NCBI GenBank assembly: GCA_902475515.1
Contig: CABSAB010000001.1
Location: 1 to 24,890 of the forward strand
Source: an uncultured Eubacteriales bacterium
Lineage (GTDB): Bacteria; Bacillota; Clostridia; Oscillospirales; Oscillospiraceae
DNA: 24,890 nt
Direction of reading: 5' to 3'
Shown: in pieces, positions 7,813-16,303 of the stretch
Layout: every line of letters starts with the position of its first letter
Numbering within the stretch: position 1 is the stretch's first letter
Position numbers and translations under genes: made by a program
Notes under the pieces: model-generated
Told to the model about the DNA's origin: nothing
The model's database searches: none
Seen by the model: only the letters and a program-made list of their open reading frames with translations

Positions 7813-9297
7813 ATGCAGGCCATTGGATTTGATAATCAAAAATATCTGACCATTCAGTCGGAAATGATCCAAAAACGCATTACGGAATTCGGCGGGAAGC
7901 TCTATCTGGAGTTTGGCGGGAAGCTCTTTGACGATTACCACGCATCCCGGGTACTGCCCGGATTTCAGCCGGACAGCAAGATCCGGATGCTGCAGCAGCT
8001 CAAGGATGATGTGGAGATCGTCATCTCCATCAACGCCGCCGATATTGAAAAGAACAAGACCCGGGGTGATCTGGGCATCACCTATGATGACGATGTGCTG
8101 CGGCTGATCGACATTTTCCGGGGCATGGAGCTGTATGTGGGAAGCGTCGTGCTGACCCGGTACAACGGCCAGGCATCCGCCAACGCATTTTTGAAGCGGC
8201 TCACGGCCCTTGGCATCCGCTGCTACCGGCACTATCCCATTGCCGGCTATCCCTCGGATGTCCCGCACATCGTCAGCGATGAGGGACTTGGAAAGAACGA
8301 CTACATAGAAACCAGCCGGTCCCTGATCGTGGTCACCGCCCCGGGCCCCGGCAGCGGAAAAATGGCCACCTGCCTCTCTCAGCTATATCACGAGCACAAA
8401 CGCGGCATCACGGCGGGATACGCAAAGTTCGAGACCTTTCCCGTATGGAACCTCCCCCTGAAGCACCCCGTAAACCTGGCCTATGAGGCCGCCACCGCAG
8501 ACCTGAATGATGTGAACATGATCGACCCGTTCCATCTGGAGGCCTATGGAAAAACCGCCGTCAACTATAACCGGGACGTAGAGATTTTCCCGGTGCTCAA
8601 CGCGATTTTTGAAAAGATCCAGGGCACCTCGCCCTACCGCTCTCCCACGGACATGGGCGTCAATATGGCCGGGCTTTGCATCATGGATGACGACGTCTGC
8701 TGTGAAGCCTCAAAAATGGAGATCCTCCGCCGCTACTACACTGCCTGTGTGGAGCGCATTCAAGGCAAAGGTGATGATGAGCCGGTCCGAAAGCTGGAGC
8801 TTCTGATGAACCAGTCCGGCGTTACGCCGGACCTGTGTCCCGCCGTCTCTGCCGCCTTGCTCAAAGCAGAGACCACCAACGCCCCTGCCGGTGCAATGGT
8901 ACTCCCTGACGGCACAGTCATTACCGGAAAGACTTCTGACACGCTGGGGGCCGCTTCTGCCCTGCTGCTTAACGCTCTGAAGGCTCTTGGCGGCATTGAC
9001 GACCAGTATGAGCTGATCTCTGCTCAGGTATTGGAGCCCATTTGTGCATTAAAGACCCAGTATCTCCAGCACAAAAACCCCCGGCTCCATACGGACGAGG
9101 TGCTGATGGCCCTGACCATTTCTGCCCTGACCAATCCCATCGCCCAGGCAGCCAAGGAGCAGCTATCCAATCTTCAGGGCTGTGACGCCCATTTCACGGT
9201 GATCCTCAGCGAGGAGGATGAGACCCTGCTGAAACGCCTGGGCATCCATGTGAGTTGTGAGCCCCAATACGAGATCAACCGTTTGTATCACAAATAA
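7813..9297 (+). CDS. UPF0371 (DUF1846) family protein
   Basis: Recognised as the conserved UPF0371/DUF1846 family by its N terminus (MQAIGFDNQKYL), its length of 494 residues (normal for the family) and its internal segments: GGKLFDDYHASRVLPGF (36-52), the Gly-rich VVTAPGPGSGKMATC (about 176-190), which looks like a nucleotide- or phosphate-binding loop, and TDMGVNMAG (about 279-287). Members are cytoplasmic and common in Bacillota; the biochemical function is not established to my knowledge, so I give none. The start is ATG 7813 with GAGAGG 8 nt upstream; an in-frame GTG at 7771 lies in the promoter. Its neighbour tex begins 63 nt after its stop with only a hairpin between, so the two may be cotranscribed. 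Confidence 0.88.
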   Translation: MQAIGFDNQKYLTIQSEMIQKRITEFGGKLYLEFGGKLFDDYHASRVLPGFQPDSKIRMLQQLKDDVEIVISINAADIEKNKTRGDLGITYDDDVLRLIDIFRGMELYVGSVVLTRYNGQASANAFLKRLTALGIRCYRHYPIAGYPSDVPHIVSDEGLGKNDYIETSRSLIVVTAPGPGSGKMATCLSQLYHEHKRGITAGYAKFETFPVWNLPLKHPVNLAYEAATADLNDVNMIDPFHLEAYGKTAVNYNRDVEIFPVLNAIFEKIQGTSPYRSPTDMGVNMAGLCIMDDDVCCEASKMEILRRYYTACVERIQGKGDDEPVRKLELLMNQSGVTPDLCPAVSAALLKAETTNAPAGAMVLPDGTVITGKTSDTLGAASALLLNALKALGGIDDQYELISAQVLEPICALKTQYLQHKNPRLHTDEVLMALTISALTNPIAQAAKEQLSNLQGCDAHFTVILSEEDETLLKRLGIHVSCEPQYEINRLYHK

Positions 9298-9308
9298 TTT
9301 GGCCATCC

Positions 9309-9334
9309 AGGAGGTGCTCTCAGGAGCACCTCCT
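9309..9334 (+). terminator. Intercistronic hairpin between DUF1846 gene and tex
   Basis: An 11-bp perfect stem (9309-9319 with 9324-9334) and a TCAG loop. The tail TTCCAATG is a poor U-tract and there is no visible promoter before tex, so it may be a leaky terminator or an mRNA-stabilising hairpin. Confidence 0.5.
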
Positions 9335-9360
9335 TCCAATGTCAAGAAAGGAATCCTGCT

Positions 9361-11526
9361 ATGGAACAACTTGTTGCCTTGCTGTCTGAGGAACTGAACC
9401 AAAAACCCAAGTACATCGAAAACGTTATTACGCTTCTAGATGAGGGGAACACCATCCCCTTTATCGCCCGCTACCGCAAAGAGCTCCACGGAGCCATGGA
9501 CGACACTGCCCTCCGCACCCTGGAGCAGCGGCTCACTTATCTCCGTGGGCTTCAGGAGCGGCGGGACACTGTGACAGCCGCCATCGAAGCACAGGGAAAG
9601 CTCACCGCCGAGCTCTCCGCCGCCATCCAAGCGGTCAAGACCCTGTCGGAGCTGGAAGACCTCTACCGCCCCTACAAGCAAAAACGCCGCACCCGGGCCA
9701 CCGTGGCCAAGGAAAAGGGCCTGGAACCACTGGCGGAACTGCTGTTTTCCCAAACGTCTGACTGTCCCGATCCGATGAAAGCTGCATGGGATTATGTAAA
9801 CCCAGAGCGTGATGTCACCACGCCGGAGGACGCGCTAGCCGGCGCCAGCGACATCATTGCGGAAAAACTCAGCGACGATGCTGCGCTCCGGAAGCTCCTG
9901 CGGGAGCTTATGACCCGGGAGGGGCTGCTCTGCTCCACCGCTGCCACAGAGGAGGACTCTGTTTACCGGCTTTACTACGCATTCTCTCAGCGCATTGGAA
10001 AGCTCCAGGGCCACCAGATCTTAGCTATTAATCGCGGCGAAAAGGAAAAATATTTAAAGGTCAGCGTTCAGACGGACCGGGACAAGGCACTTCAGGTCCT
10101 GCGGCGGGCTGTTGTTCACCCCGGAAGTCCGTCTATGGAGTTTATCAAGTCCGCCGTGGAAGATGCCTATGACCGTTTGCTGTTCCCCTCTCTGGAACGG
10201 GAAATCCGGGCCGCACTAACGGACGACGCCTGCGAGGGTGCTATCTCCCAGTTTGCGCTGAATCTGCGGCCCCTGCTGATGCAGCCACCGGTCAAGGGCA
10301 AGGTCACCATGGGCCTGGACCCCGGCTACCGCATGGGCTGCAAGGTCGCTGTGGTGGACGGCACAGGAAAAGTACTGGACACTACCGTAGTATATCCCAC
10401 CCATGGCAACCGGCAAAAGGCTGAGGCAATCCGAACACTTTCTGGGCTTGTACGAAAACATCATGTGGCCCACATTGCCATCGGCAACGGCACCGCCAGC
10501 CGGGAAACAGAACAAATGGCAGTAGAACTGATCGCCCAGGAGCAGGCCGCCGGAACCGATTTAAGCTATATGATCGTTTCGGAGGCCGGTGCCTCGGTCT
10601 ATTCAGCAAGTCCCTTGGCAGCGGAGGAATTCCCCCAGTTTGATGTCAACCTCCGTTCCGCCGTGTCCATCGCCCGGCGGCTTCAGGATCCCCTGGCGGA
10701 GCTGGTGAAGATTGAGCCCAAGGCCATCGGCGTGGGGCAGTATCAGCACGACATGCCCCAGAAACGGCTGGAGGAGACGCTGGACGGCGTTGTAGAGGAC
10801 TGCGTAAATGCTGTAGGCGTGGATGTCAACACTGCCTCTCCGTCCCTCCTGCAGCGTGTATCGGGCCTCACTGCCACTACCGCAAAAAACATTGTATCCT
10901 ACCGGGAGGAAAATGGACCATTTACCTCCCGGAAACAGCTGCTGAAGGTCTCGAAGCTGGGACCCAAAGCTTATGAGCAGTGCGCCGGTTTCCTGCGGGT
11001 GCCTGAGAGCCAGGATATCCTGGATAATACCGCCGTACATCCGGAATCCTATACAGCCGCAAAATCGCTGCTGAAGCTCACGGGCCACACGCTGGACGAT
11101 GTTCGCGCCGGAACGCTGACCGGCCTCCAGGCAGAACTTCAGGCCTATGGTGAGGAGCAAGCCGCCGCAGCCATTGGCGTGGGCATACCTACTCTGCTCG
11201 ATGTAGCTGCAGAGCTCATGAAGCCCGGCCGGGATATCCGTTCCGATCTTCCTCAGCCGGTACTTCGTACCGATGTCATGGAGATCAAGGACCTGAAACC
11301 CGGGATGGTCCTGACCGGAACCGTCCGAAATGTCATTGATTTCGGTGTCTTTGTGGATATCGGCGTACATCAGGATGGTTTGGTGCACATTTCTCAGCTG
11401 GCTGATCAATACATTCGCCACCCCTCCCAAGTGGTCTCTGTGGGCGATGTGGTAAAGGTAAAAGTTCTGGAGGTTGATGAAAAGAAAAAGCGCATCAGTC
11501 TCTCTATGCGGGATGTAACAGCATAA
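9361..11526 (+). CDS. tex: Tex-family RNA-binding transcription accessory protein
   Basis: A 721-residue cytoplasmic nucleic-acid-binding protein, full length for the family (Tex is the bacterial relative of Spt6). Domains in order: N-terminal helical Tex region (about 1-190) with the conserved TIPFIARYRKE (31-41) and LEDLYRPYK (98-106); a YqgF/RNase H-like domain from about 314 (MGLDPGYRMGCKVAVVD); helix-hairpin-helix repeats at about 490-550 (NTASPSLL, then GLTATTAKNIVSYR); and a C-terminal S1 RNA-binding domain at about 645-718 (GMVLTGTVRNVIDFGVFVD, VHISQL, ISLSMRD). Tex proteins affect expression and stress tolerance in several bacteria, but the exact role varies. ATG 9361 has AAAGGA 8 nt upstream. 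A hairpin shared with the convergent lgt follows. Confidence 0.95.
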   Translation: MEQLVALLSEELNQKPKYIENVITLLDEGNTIPFIARYRKELHGAMDDTALRTLEQRLTYLRGLQERRDTVTAAIEAQGKLTAELSAAIQAVKTLSELEDLYRPYKQKRRTRATVAKEKGLEPLAELLFSQTSDCPDPMKAAWDYVNPERDVTTPEDALAGASDIIAEKLSDDAALRKLLRELMTREGLLCSTAATEEDSVYRLYYAFSQRIGKLQGHQILAINRGEKEKYLKVSVQTDRDKALQVLRRAVVHPGSPSMEFIKSAVEDAYDRLLFPSLEREIRAALTDDACEGAISQFALNLRPLLMQPPVKGKVTMGLDPGYRMGCKVAVVDGTGKVLDTTVVYPTHGNRQKAEAIRTLSGLVRKHHVAHIAIGNGTASRETEQMAVELIAQEQAAGTDLSYMIVSEAGASVYSASPLAAEEFPQFDVNLRSAVSIARRLQDPLAELVKIEPKAIGVGQYQHDMPQKRLEETLDGVVEDCVNAVGVDVNTASPSLLQRVSGLTATTAKNIVSYREENGPFTSRKQLLKVSKLGPKAYEQCAGFLRVPESQDILDNTAVHPESYTAAKSLLKLTGHTLDDVRAGTLTGLQAELQAYGEEQAAAAIGVGIPTLLDVAAELMKPGRDIRSDLPQPVLRTDVMEIKDLKPGMVLTGTVRNVIDFGVFVDIGVHQDGLVHISQLADQYIRHPSQVVSVGDVVKVKVLEVDEKKKRISLSMRDVTA

Positions 11527-11533
11527 AATATCC

Positions 11534-11561
11534 CCCTGCGGACGGGTTGCCATCCGCAGGG
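11534..11561. terminator. Bidirectional terminator between tex and lgt
   Basis: A 12-bp stem with one mismatch (11534-11545 with 11550-11561) and a GTTG loop. T-rich sequence follows on the plus strand (AGTTTGCTTATTCTG) and on the minus strand (ATATTTTATG). Confidence 0.75.
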
Positions 11562-11568
11562 AGTTTGC

Positions 11569-12576
11569 TTATTCTGTTTCCGAATCCGTTTCCGGTTCTA
11601 TGGTCTGCTCCGGAGCTTCCTCCGGGGCTGCAGGCACCTCAACGGGCGCTTCCACTTCCGGTGCAGCCGATTCTTCCATATCGGGGACCACAGCGGCTGT
11701 CTCTGTCACGGTCTCAGGTGCACCGGCAGCTGCTGCCATCGCCGCAGCTGCCACTTGATTGACATACAGTGCCTCAGGCTCGTGCTCTTTGAACACTTTG
11801 TTATAGAACAGAAATACCACGGCAAACACCAGGCACAAACCCGCCACCAGCTGGCTGATCCGCAGGTTCGTCCCGAAGAAATACAGGCTGTCCACCCGCA
11901 GGCCCTCAATAAACATCCGTCCCAGACCGTACCAGCCCAAATATGCTACGAATACCTGGCCATCATACTTCCGCTTCTTGGAGAAGAAATGCAGGAGCAG
12001 CAAGCCCAGGGCATTCCACACGGATTCATAGAGAAATGTGGGATGTACATAATTCACTTTCCCGGAGATATCCGTCAGGCCCATTCTCAGAAAGCTATCC
12101 GTGGCGGCGCCAAAGGCCTCCCTGTTGATAAAATTGCCCCAGCGGCCAATGCTCTGACCGATGAGCAGCCCGAGGCCGCCAATATCCAGCATGGCTGCGG
12201 TGCTGATCTTCTTTACCTTGGTATAGGCCACCACTGCCAGTACAGCGCCGATCACACCACCATAGATGGCAAGGCCACCCTCCCAGATAAACAGGACCCG
12301 CACCGGATCATCCCGGTAGAGGTTCCACTGGAACACGCAGTAGTATAGCCGCGCGCACACAATGGCCGAGGGCACGGCGCAGATCAGCATATCGATCAAC
12401 TGATCCTGGGTGATTCCAAATTGCTTGCACCGGCGGGCAGCATACAGCACTGCCAGCAAAAATCCAACGGCAATGATCACGCCATACCAGTAAAAATGCT
12501 TTCCGCCAATAGAAAATGCCACCCGGGAGGGGTTGAAGCTCAGCCCCAGCGCCGGAAAAGAAATATCCTGATACAT
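11569..12576 (-). CDS. lgt: Prolipoprotein diacylglyceryl transferase with acidic C-terminal tail
   Basis: Integral membrane enzyme that transfers diacylglyceryl from phosphatidylglycerol to the lipobox Cys of prolipoproteins, the first step of lipoprotein maturation. The 335-residue protein shows GGLAIYGG (100-107), the signature GRWGNFINREAFG (144-156) with the essential Arg145, HPTFLYES (178-185), and GRMFIEGLR (219-227). The His that precedes the Gly pair in E. coli (H103) is Tyr here, as is common in Bacillota. About seven hydrophobic segments end near residue 260. After them come about 70 residues rich in Ala, Pro and Glu (about 266-335), which are absent from typical Lgt and probably disordered. 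The start chosen is ATG 12574-12576, with AAGGAG 8 nt upstream; the in-frame GTG at 12585 is part of that site. It follows the M16 peptidase stop by 5 nt, so it is last in that operon. Confidence 0.95.
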   Translation of the reverse strand: MYQDISFPALGLSFNPSRVAFSIGGKHFYWYGVIIAVGFLLAVLYAARRCKQFGITQDQLIDMLICAVPSAIVCARLYYCVFQWNLYRDDPVRVLFIWEGGLAIYGGVIGAVLAVVAYTKVKKISTAAMLDIGGLGLLIGQSIGRWGNFINREAFGAATDSFLRMGLTDISGKVNYVHPTFLYESVWNALGLLLLHFFSKKRKYDGQVFVAYLGWYGLGRMFIEGLRVDSLYFFGTNLRISQLVAGLCLVFAVVFLFYNKVFKEHEPEALYVNQVAAAAMAAAAGAPETVTETAAVVPDMEESAAPEVEAPVEVPAAPEEAPEQTIEPETDSETE

Positions 12577-12581
12577 ATTGC

Positions 12582-13865
12582 TCACTCCTTGTTTGTTTCT
12601 TTCGGCAAAATCAGAGACAGCACTGCGCGCTCAGCCGTGATGCTCTGTTCGATCATCTCCTGGACATTCTCTGCCGTAATGGCATCATAGAGTTCCGGGA
12701 ATCGGAAATAGTCGTATCCGTCAAAATCGCTTACAGCCATACGATAGCACATTCCATCAAAGGAATCAAGTCCCCGGATCCGGCGGCCCAGAGAAGACCG
12801 TTTCAGCCGCTGGAACAGCGCCTCATCCACGCCTTCTTTGCATATGCGCGACGCTTCTGCCAAAATGGCGTCCAGCACTGCCTGGGGATCGTCACTGTCA
12901 CCGGAAACGTTGATATTCGGCATGCCCCGAACACTCTCATAGCATACCGAAAAGCCCGAATCGATCAGCCCCGCTTCATAGAGCTTCTGGTACAGGGGAG
13001 AAGATTCTCCGCAGAGCACCTCTGCCGCCAGATCTCCCAACAGCTCCCGGGACAGCCGCAGTTCTCCCTCCGGAAGCGGCGGCAGCTTGAAGCCAATGGC
13101 AAACATGGGCATAGAGACCTCCATGGTCTGAGAAATCACACTTTGCGCCGGAAGCTCCGGTTCCTGGGGGCCGTAATCCCGTGCCGTTGCGCCACCGGGT
13201 GCTTTGGGAAGGATCTCCAAAGCCTTTTTCCGCACCAGCTCCGGGTCCACATCTCCCACCACGCACAGCACCATATTGGATGGATCGTAAAATGCCCGGT
13301 GGCATGCATAGAGCATATCCGCCGTGATGGTCTGGATGCTCTCCACCGTTCCGGCAATTGGCACCCGCAGAGGATGGTGCGCATACATCGCCCGGAACAT
13401 GTTTTCCCCCAGCCGGGAGCCTGGGTTATCCTCGTACATTTTGATTTCCTGGGCAATGATGCCCTGCTCTTTTTCCACACTCTCCGGGGTATAATAGGGC
13501 TCCGACACAAAGTGCAGCAGGATCTCCAGATTTTCTTCAAACCGGTCTGTACAGGAAAAATAATAGGCTGTCATGTGATAGCCCGTAAAGGCATTGGGGC
13601 TGGCACCGGTGGCAGCGAATGCCTGCATGGCATTGCCCTCCTCGGTATCAAACATCTTGTGCTCCAGATAATGGGCAACACCGTCCGCCGAGTTCACTGC
13701 CTTTCCATCCAGGGTGAAGGCGGTATCTACAGAGCCGTAATTTGTGGCAAAAAACGCGTATTTCTTTTCAAACCCCGGCCGGGGAATTACGCGGATGCGC
13801 AATCCGTTTGGGAGTGTGTCCGCAAAGAGCGTCATCTCCAGTCTGGGAAAAAAGCGCCGCTCCAT
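12582..13865 (-). CDS. M16-family zinc metallopeptidase (YmfH-like, catalytically competent)
   Basis: A 427-residue pitrilysin/MPP-like peptidase. The inverted zinc motif HYLEH is present (His65, Glu68, His69) with the probable third ligand Glu140 in IIAQEIKMYEDNPG. The second half (about 200-420) is the non-catalytic M16 repeat. It has no signal peptide, so it is likely cytoplasmic. The ATG at 13863-13865 shares its A with the TAA of the upstream gene, and GAGAGGAG lies 7 nt upstream; reading the frame further 5' would run through that gene, so the longer frame is not the protein. Paired active and inactive M16 genes resemble B. subtilis ymfH/ymfF and the AlbF/AlbE type. A role in processing a peptide or clearing small peptides is inference; no precursor gene is visible nearby. 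Confidence 0.9.
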   Translation of the reverse strand: MERRFFPRLEMTLFADTLPNGLRIRVIPRPGFEKKYAFFATNYGSVDTAFTLDGKAVNSADGVAHYLEHKMFDTEEGNAMQAFAATGASPNAFTGYHMTAYYFSCTDRFEENLEILLHFVSEPYYTPESVEKEQGIIAQEIKMYEDNPGSRLGENMFRAMYAHHPLRVPIAGTVESIQTITADMLYACHRAFYDPSNMVLCVVGDVDPELVRKKALEILPKAPGGATARDYGPQEPELPAQSVISQTMEVSMPMFAIGFKLPPLPEGELRLSRELLGDLAAEVLCGESSPLYQKLYEAGLIDSGFSVCYESVRGMPNINVSGDSDDPQAVLDAILAEASRICKEGVDEALFQRLKRSSLGRRIRGLDSFDGMCYRMAVSDFDGYDYFRFPELYDAITAENVQEMIEQSITAERAVLSLILPKETNKE

Positions 13866-15133
13866 TATACCACTCCTCTCAAGAAAAATACCGTGTCCAG
13901 GCAACAACGCTTCGCCGCCTGCCGCACCTGCTCCGGCGTGACCTCCATCAGCGCCGCAGCCAGTTCTTCGGCCGTATAGGAAAAACCACCGATCTCCTGG
14001 CTCAAGCAAAAATCCTCCATGCGGCCCAGGGAATCCCCGCTGCTTTTGAGGCTGGTACACAGATAGCTTCTGGCCGCCTCCAGCTCCACCGGGGTAATGT
14101 TCCCCTGCCGGCAATCCTCCAACTGGCGGAGGATCTCCGCTTTGGCCGTTTCATAATTTCCGCTGTCCACACCGGAGGACACCAGCATGATGCCCTTGAA
14201 CCGGTCCAAACCGGAGCTCGCGTAATAGCAGAGGCTCATCTTTTCCCGCACATTCATAAAGAGCTTGGAGTTCAGCCCTCCGCCATAGATGCTGTTCATC
14301 AGCAGCAACGCCGGATATTCGGGATCCGCCGAGGTGATCCCGGTGCGGAAGCCCATCACCAGATTTCCCTGGGCGATATCCATTTCTTCCTGAAGCTCCC
14401 GCGCCGCCTCCGGCATGGGCCCAAGGCTTGTATGGACCAAATCGATCTTTTCTCGAGGCAGTGTGTTCAGCGCGTCTTTCAGTGCTGCCTGTAATACGCC
14501 AATATCTGCCCGTCCCGCAAAGACGATCTCGATCCGGCTGCTTGCCAAAATTTTGCGGTAATGGGCATACAGGCTCTCTGGCGTGATATCCTCCACCTGC
14601 TCCCGGGTGCCGTTCTTGTCCACACCATAGGGTTCGCCCCGGAACATTTCCTGCCGCAATCGGATCGCGGCATAGCTGCGCTTATCGTTGATCTGCGCCA
14701 TGATGGCATTGATGAGGTTGGCCTTCTCCCCATCCACATAGTCCCGGCGGAAGGCACCGTCCTCCAACACCGGCTCCAGCAGAAAGCTTCCCAGAAGTGC
14801 ACACATATCCTGGGTAATATGCTCTGCCGGATCTGTGAATTTTTCATCAATATAATCCATAAAGAAGCCGATTGCCTGGACCTCTCCCCGTTTCCGGACC
14901 GCGGCCTGGACCCCGGCACCATAGCGCTGATCCAGCCATGCAGAGATCGCACCCATATCCGGGCACATCCGGCAGCCCCGGAGCAGTACATCCGGCAGCA
15001 GCGCGTTTTCCGCCGCCTCCTTAGTATCAAGGGGCCGCAGCAAGCTTATGGACAAGCAATTGGTACGAAATTTCTCTGTATGCAGGCATGTGAAAAACAC
15101 ACCGGGCAGCAGTTCGATTCTCTGTTGATTCAT
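13865..15133 (-). CDS. M16-family protein lacking the HxxEH site (YmfF-like partner)
   Basis: A 422-residue M16 homologue. The place where active enzymes carry HxxEH reads ENALLPDVLLRG (about 42-53), with no His pair, so it should not bind zinc. The C-terminal half keeps the segment GGGLNSKLFMNVREK followed by CYYASS, the Arg/Tyr region that in two-chain M16 enzymes completes the substrate-binding site of the partner. It is therefore best read as the non-catalytic subunit of a heterodimer with the gene that overlaps it by 1 nt. The start is ATG 15131-15133 with AAAGGA 8 nt upstream. First gene of a three-gene operon ending in lgt. A 16-nt perfect inverted repeat (about 15150-15165) lies in the leader just upstream of the ribosome binding site. 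Confidence 0.88.
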   Translation of the reverse strand: MNQQRIELLPGVFFTCLHTEKFRTNCLSISLLRPLDTKEAAENALLPDVLLRGCRMCPDMGAISAWLDQRYGAGVQAAVRKRGEVQAIGFFMDYIDEKFTDPAEHITQDMCALLGSFLLEPVLEDGAFRRDYVDGEKANLINAIMAQINDKRSYAAIRLRQEMFRGEPYGVDKNGTREQVEDITPESLYAHYRKILASSRIEIVFAGRADIGVLQAALKDALNTLPREKIDLVHTSLGPMPEAARELQEEMDIAQGNLVMGFRTGITSADPEYPALLLMNSIYGGGLNSKLFMNVREKMSLCYYASSGLDRFKGIMLVSSGVDSGNYETAKAEILRQLEDCRQGNITPVELEAARSYLCTSLKSSGDSLGRMEDFCLSQEIGGFSYTAEELAAALMEVTPEQVRQAAKRCCLDTVFFLRGVV

Positions 15134-15219
15134 GCAAGTGATCCTTTCCCTCCGCAATTTTGCGGAAGATATTCGTATTCCGTTGTTTCCCGAACGACGG
15201 CAAACATTTCATATCCCTT

Positions 15220-15247
15220 ATTATACAGCACCGCGGCAAAAAGTAAA
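15220..15247 (-). promoter_or_regulatory. Promoter candidate for the M16 pair-lgt operon
   Basis: On the minus strand TTTACT (15242-15247), a 16-nt spacer and TATAAT (15220-15225). The predicted leader is about 80 nt and contains a 7-bp hairpin close to the ribosome binding site. Confidence 0.5.
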
Positions 15248-15261
15248 CCGAAAAATATAAC

Positions 15262-15290
15262 TTGTATCATAGGCAGGAATCATGTAAAAT
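15262..15290 (+). promoter_or_regulatory. Promoter candidate for prmA
   Basis: TTGTAT (15262-15267), a 17-nt spacer and TAAAAT (15285-15290). The ATG is 32 nt beyond the -10. Confidence 0.6.
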
Positions 15291-15321
15291 AGAGTAGAAT
15301 CCTTACAAAGGAGGCCGCAAT

Positions 15322-16293
15322 ATGGAGTGGCTGGAAGTTTCCATTCAAACCACATCTTCGGCAATCGACCTGCTGGCTGCCCGGCTCACCGCCATCGGCT
15401 ATGACAGCTTCATTGTGGACGACACTGCCGATTTTCAGTCCTTTTTGGAGGACAACACCCAGTATTGGGACTATGTAGACGAGGAACTGGCCGAACGCAT
15501 GGCTTCTGTTTCACAAATCCGGCTATATATCGAAAATAATGTAGAGGCCCCCCAGCGCATTGACGCACTGAAACATGATCTGCTCCGTTTCCGGGAACAG
15601 AATCCCGGCAAGGACCTTGGTACTTTGGCAGTCGCTTTGACGAGTCTTCAGGATCAGGACTGGGAAAACAATTGGAAGCAATACTATCAGCCCATCCCGA
15701 TCGGAAAACGGCTTCTGATCGTCCCCCAGTGGCTGCAGCCGGAAAATCCCGAGGGCCGCATTCCCGTGGTGCTGGACCCGGGTATGATCTTCGGCACCGG
15801 TGCCCATGCCTCCACACAGATGTGTCTGCGGGCCTTGGAAGAACAGATCCAAGGCGGAGAAACGGTCATTGACCTGGGCAGCGGCAGCGGGATATTGTCC
15901 ATCGCCGCCCTGCTTCTGGGCGCAGACACTGCCACCGGTGTGGATATCGACCCTAAAGCTGAAGATATTGCCCGTGAAAATGCCGGGCTAAACGGGCTGA
16001 CTGCGCCCCGATTCTCTGCGGTCACCGGAAATGTGATCGGCGACCCGGCCATGATAGACGCGCTTTCCCGTCATCCCTACGATGTGGTGCTGGCAAATAT
16101 CGTTGCCGACGTCATCATTCCCCTTTCCGCCGTGGTGCCAAGATTCTTAAGGCCTGACGGCATTTTCATCTGCTCCGGCATTCTGAACACCCGGCTTCCG
16201 GAGGTGCTCCAGGCACTGGAGCACGCGGGACTTCAGGTCACGGCCCGGGCAGAGGAAAACGATTGGTGCTGTCTCAGCGCCAAATTGAAGTGA
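15322..16293 (+). CDS. prmA: Ribosomal protein L11 methyltransferase
   Basis: SAM-dependent enzyme that trimethylates lysines and the N terminus of ribosomal protein L11. The 323-residue protein has the N-terminal L11-binding domain (MEWLEVSIQT and IGYDSFIVDD), the linker segment PIPIGKRLLIVPQW, the PrmA signature LDPGMIFGTGAHASTQMCL (about 152-170), SAM motif I VIDLGSGSGILSIAA (about 182-196), acidic VDIDPKA, and LANIVADVI at the active site. It is slightly longer than E. coli PrmA (293) but normal for Bacillota. ATG 15322 has AAAGGAGG 7 nt upstream. Followed after 10 nt by the DUF4015-like gene, so cotranscription is likely. Confidence 0.95.
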   Translation: MEWLEVSIQTTSSAIDLLAARLTAIGYDSFIVDDTADFQSFLEDNTQYWDYVDEELAERMASVSQIRLYIENNVEAPQRIDALKHDLLRFREQNPGKDLGTLAVALTSLQDQDWENNWKQYYQPIPIGKRLLIVPQWLQPENPEGRIPVVLDPGMIFGTGAHASTQMCLRALEEQIQGGETVIDLGSGSGILSIAALLLGADTATGVDIDPKAEDIARENAGLNGLTAPRFSAVTGNVIGDPAMIDALSRHPYDVVLANIVADVIIPLSAVVPRFLRPDGIFICSGILNTRLPEVLQALEHAGLQVTARAEENDWCCLSAKLK

Positions 16294-16303
16294 GGCGCAT
16301 ATC

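Noticed and set aside
13866..14114. N-terminal extension of the active M16 peptidase
   Set aside because: The frame stays open upstream, but it overlaps the partner gene; the ATG at 13865 has a strong ribosome binding site and begins the normal M16 domain.
15150..15165. 7-bp hairpin in the M16 operon leader as a regulatory element
   Set aside because: Short and AT-centred; it lies close to the ribosome binding site but no alternative pairing was evident, so it is noted only within the gene entry.
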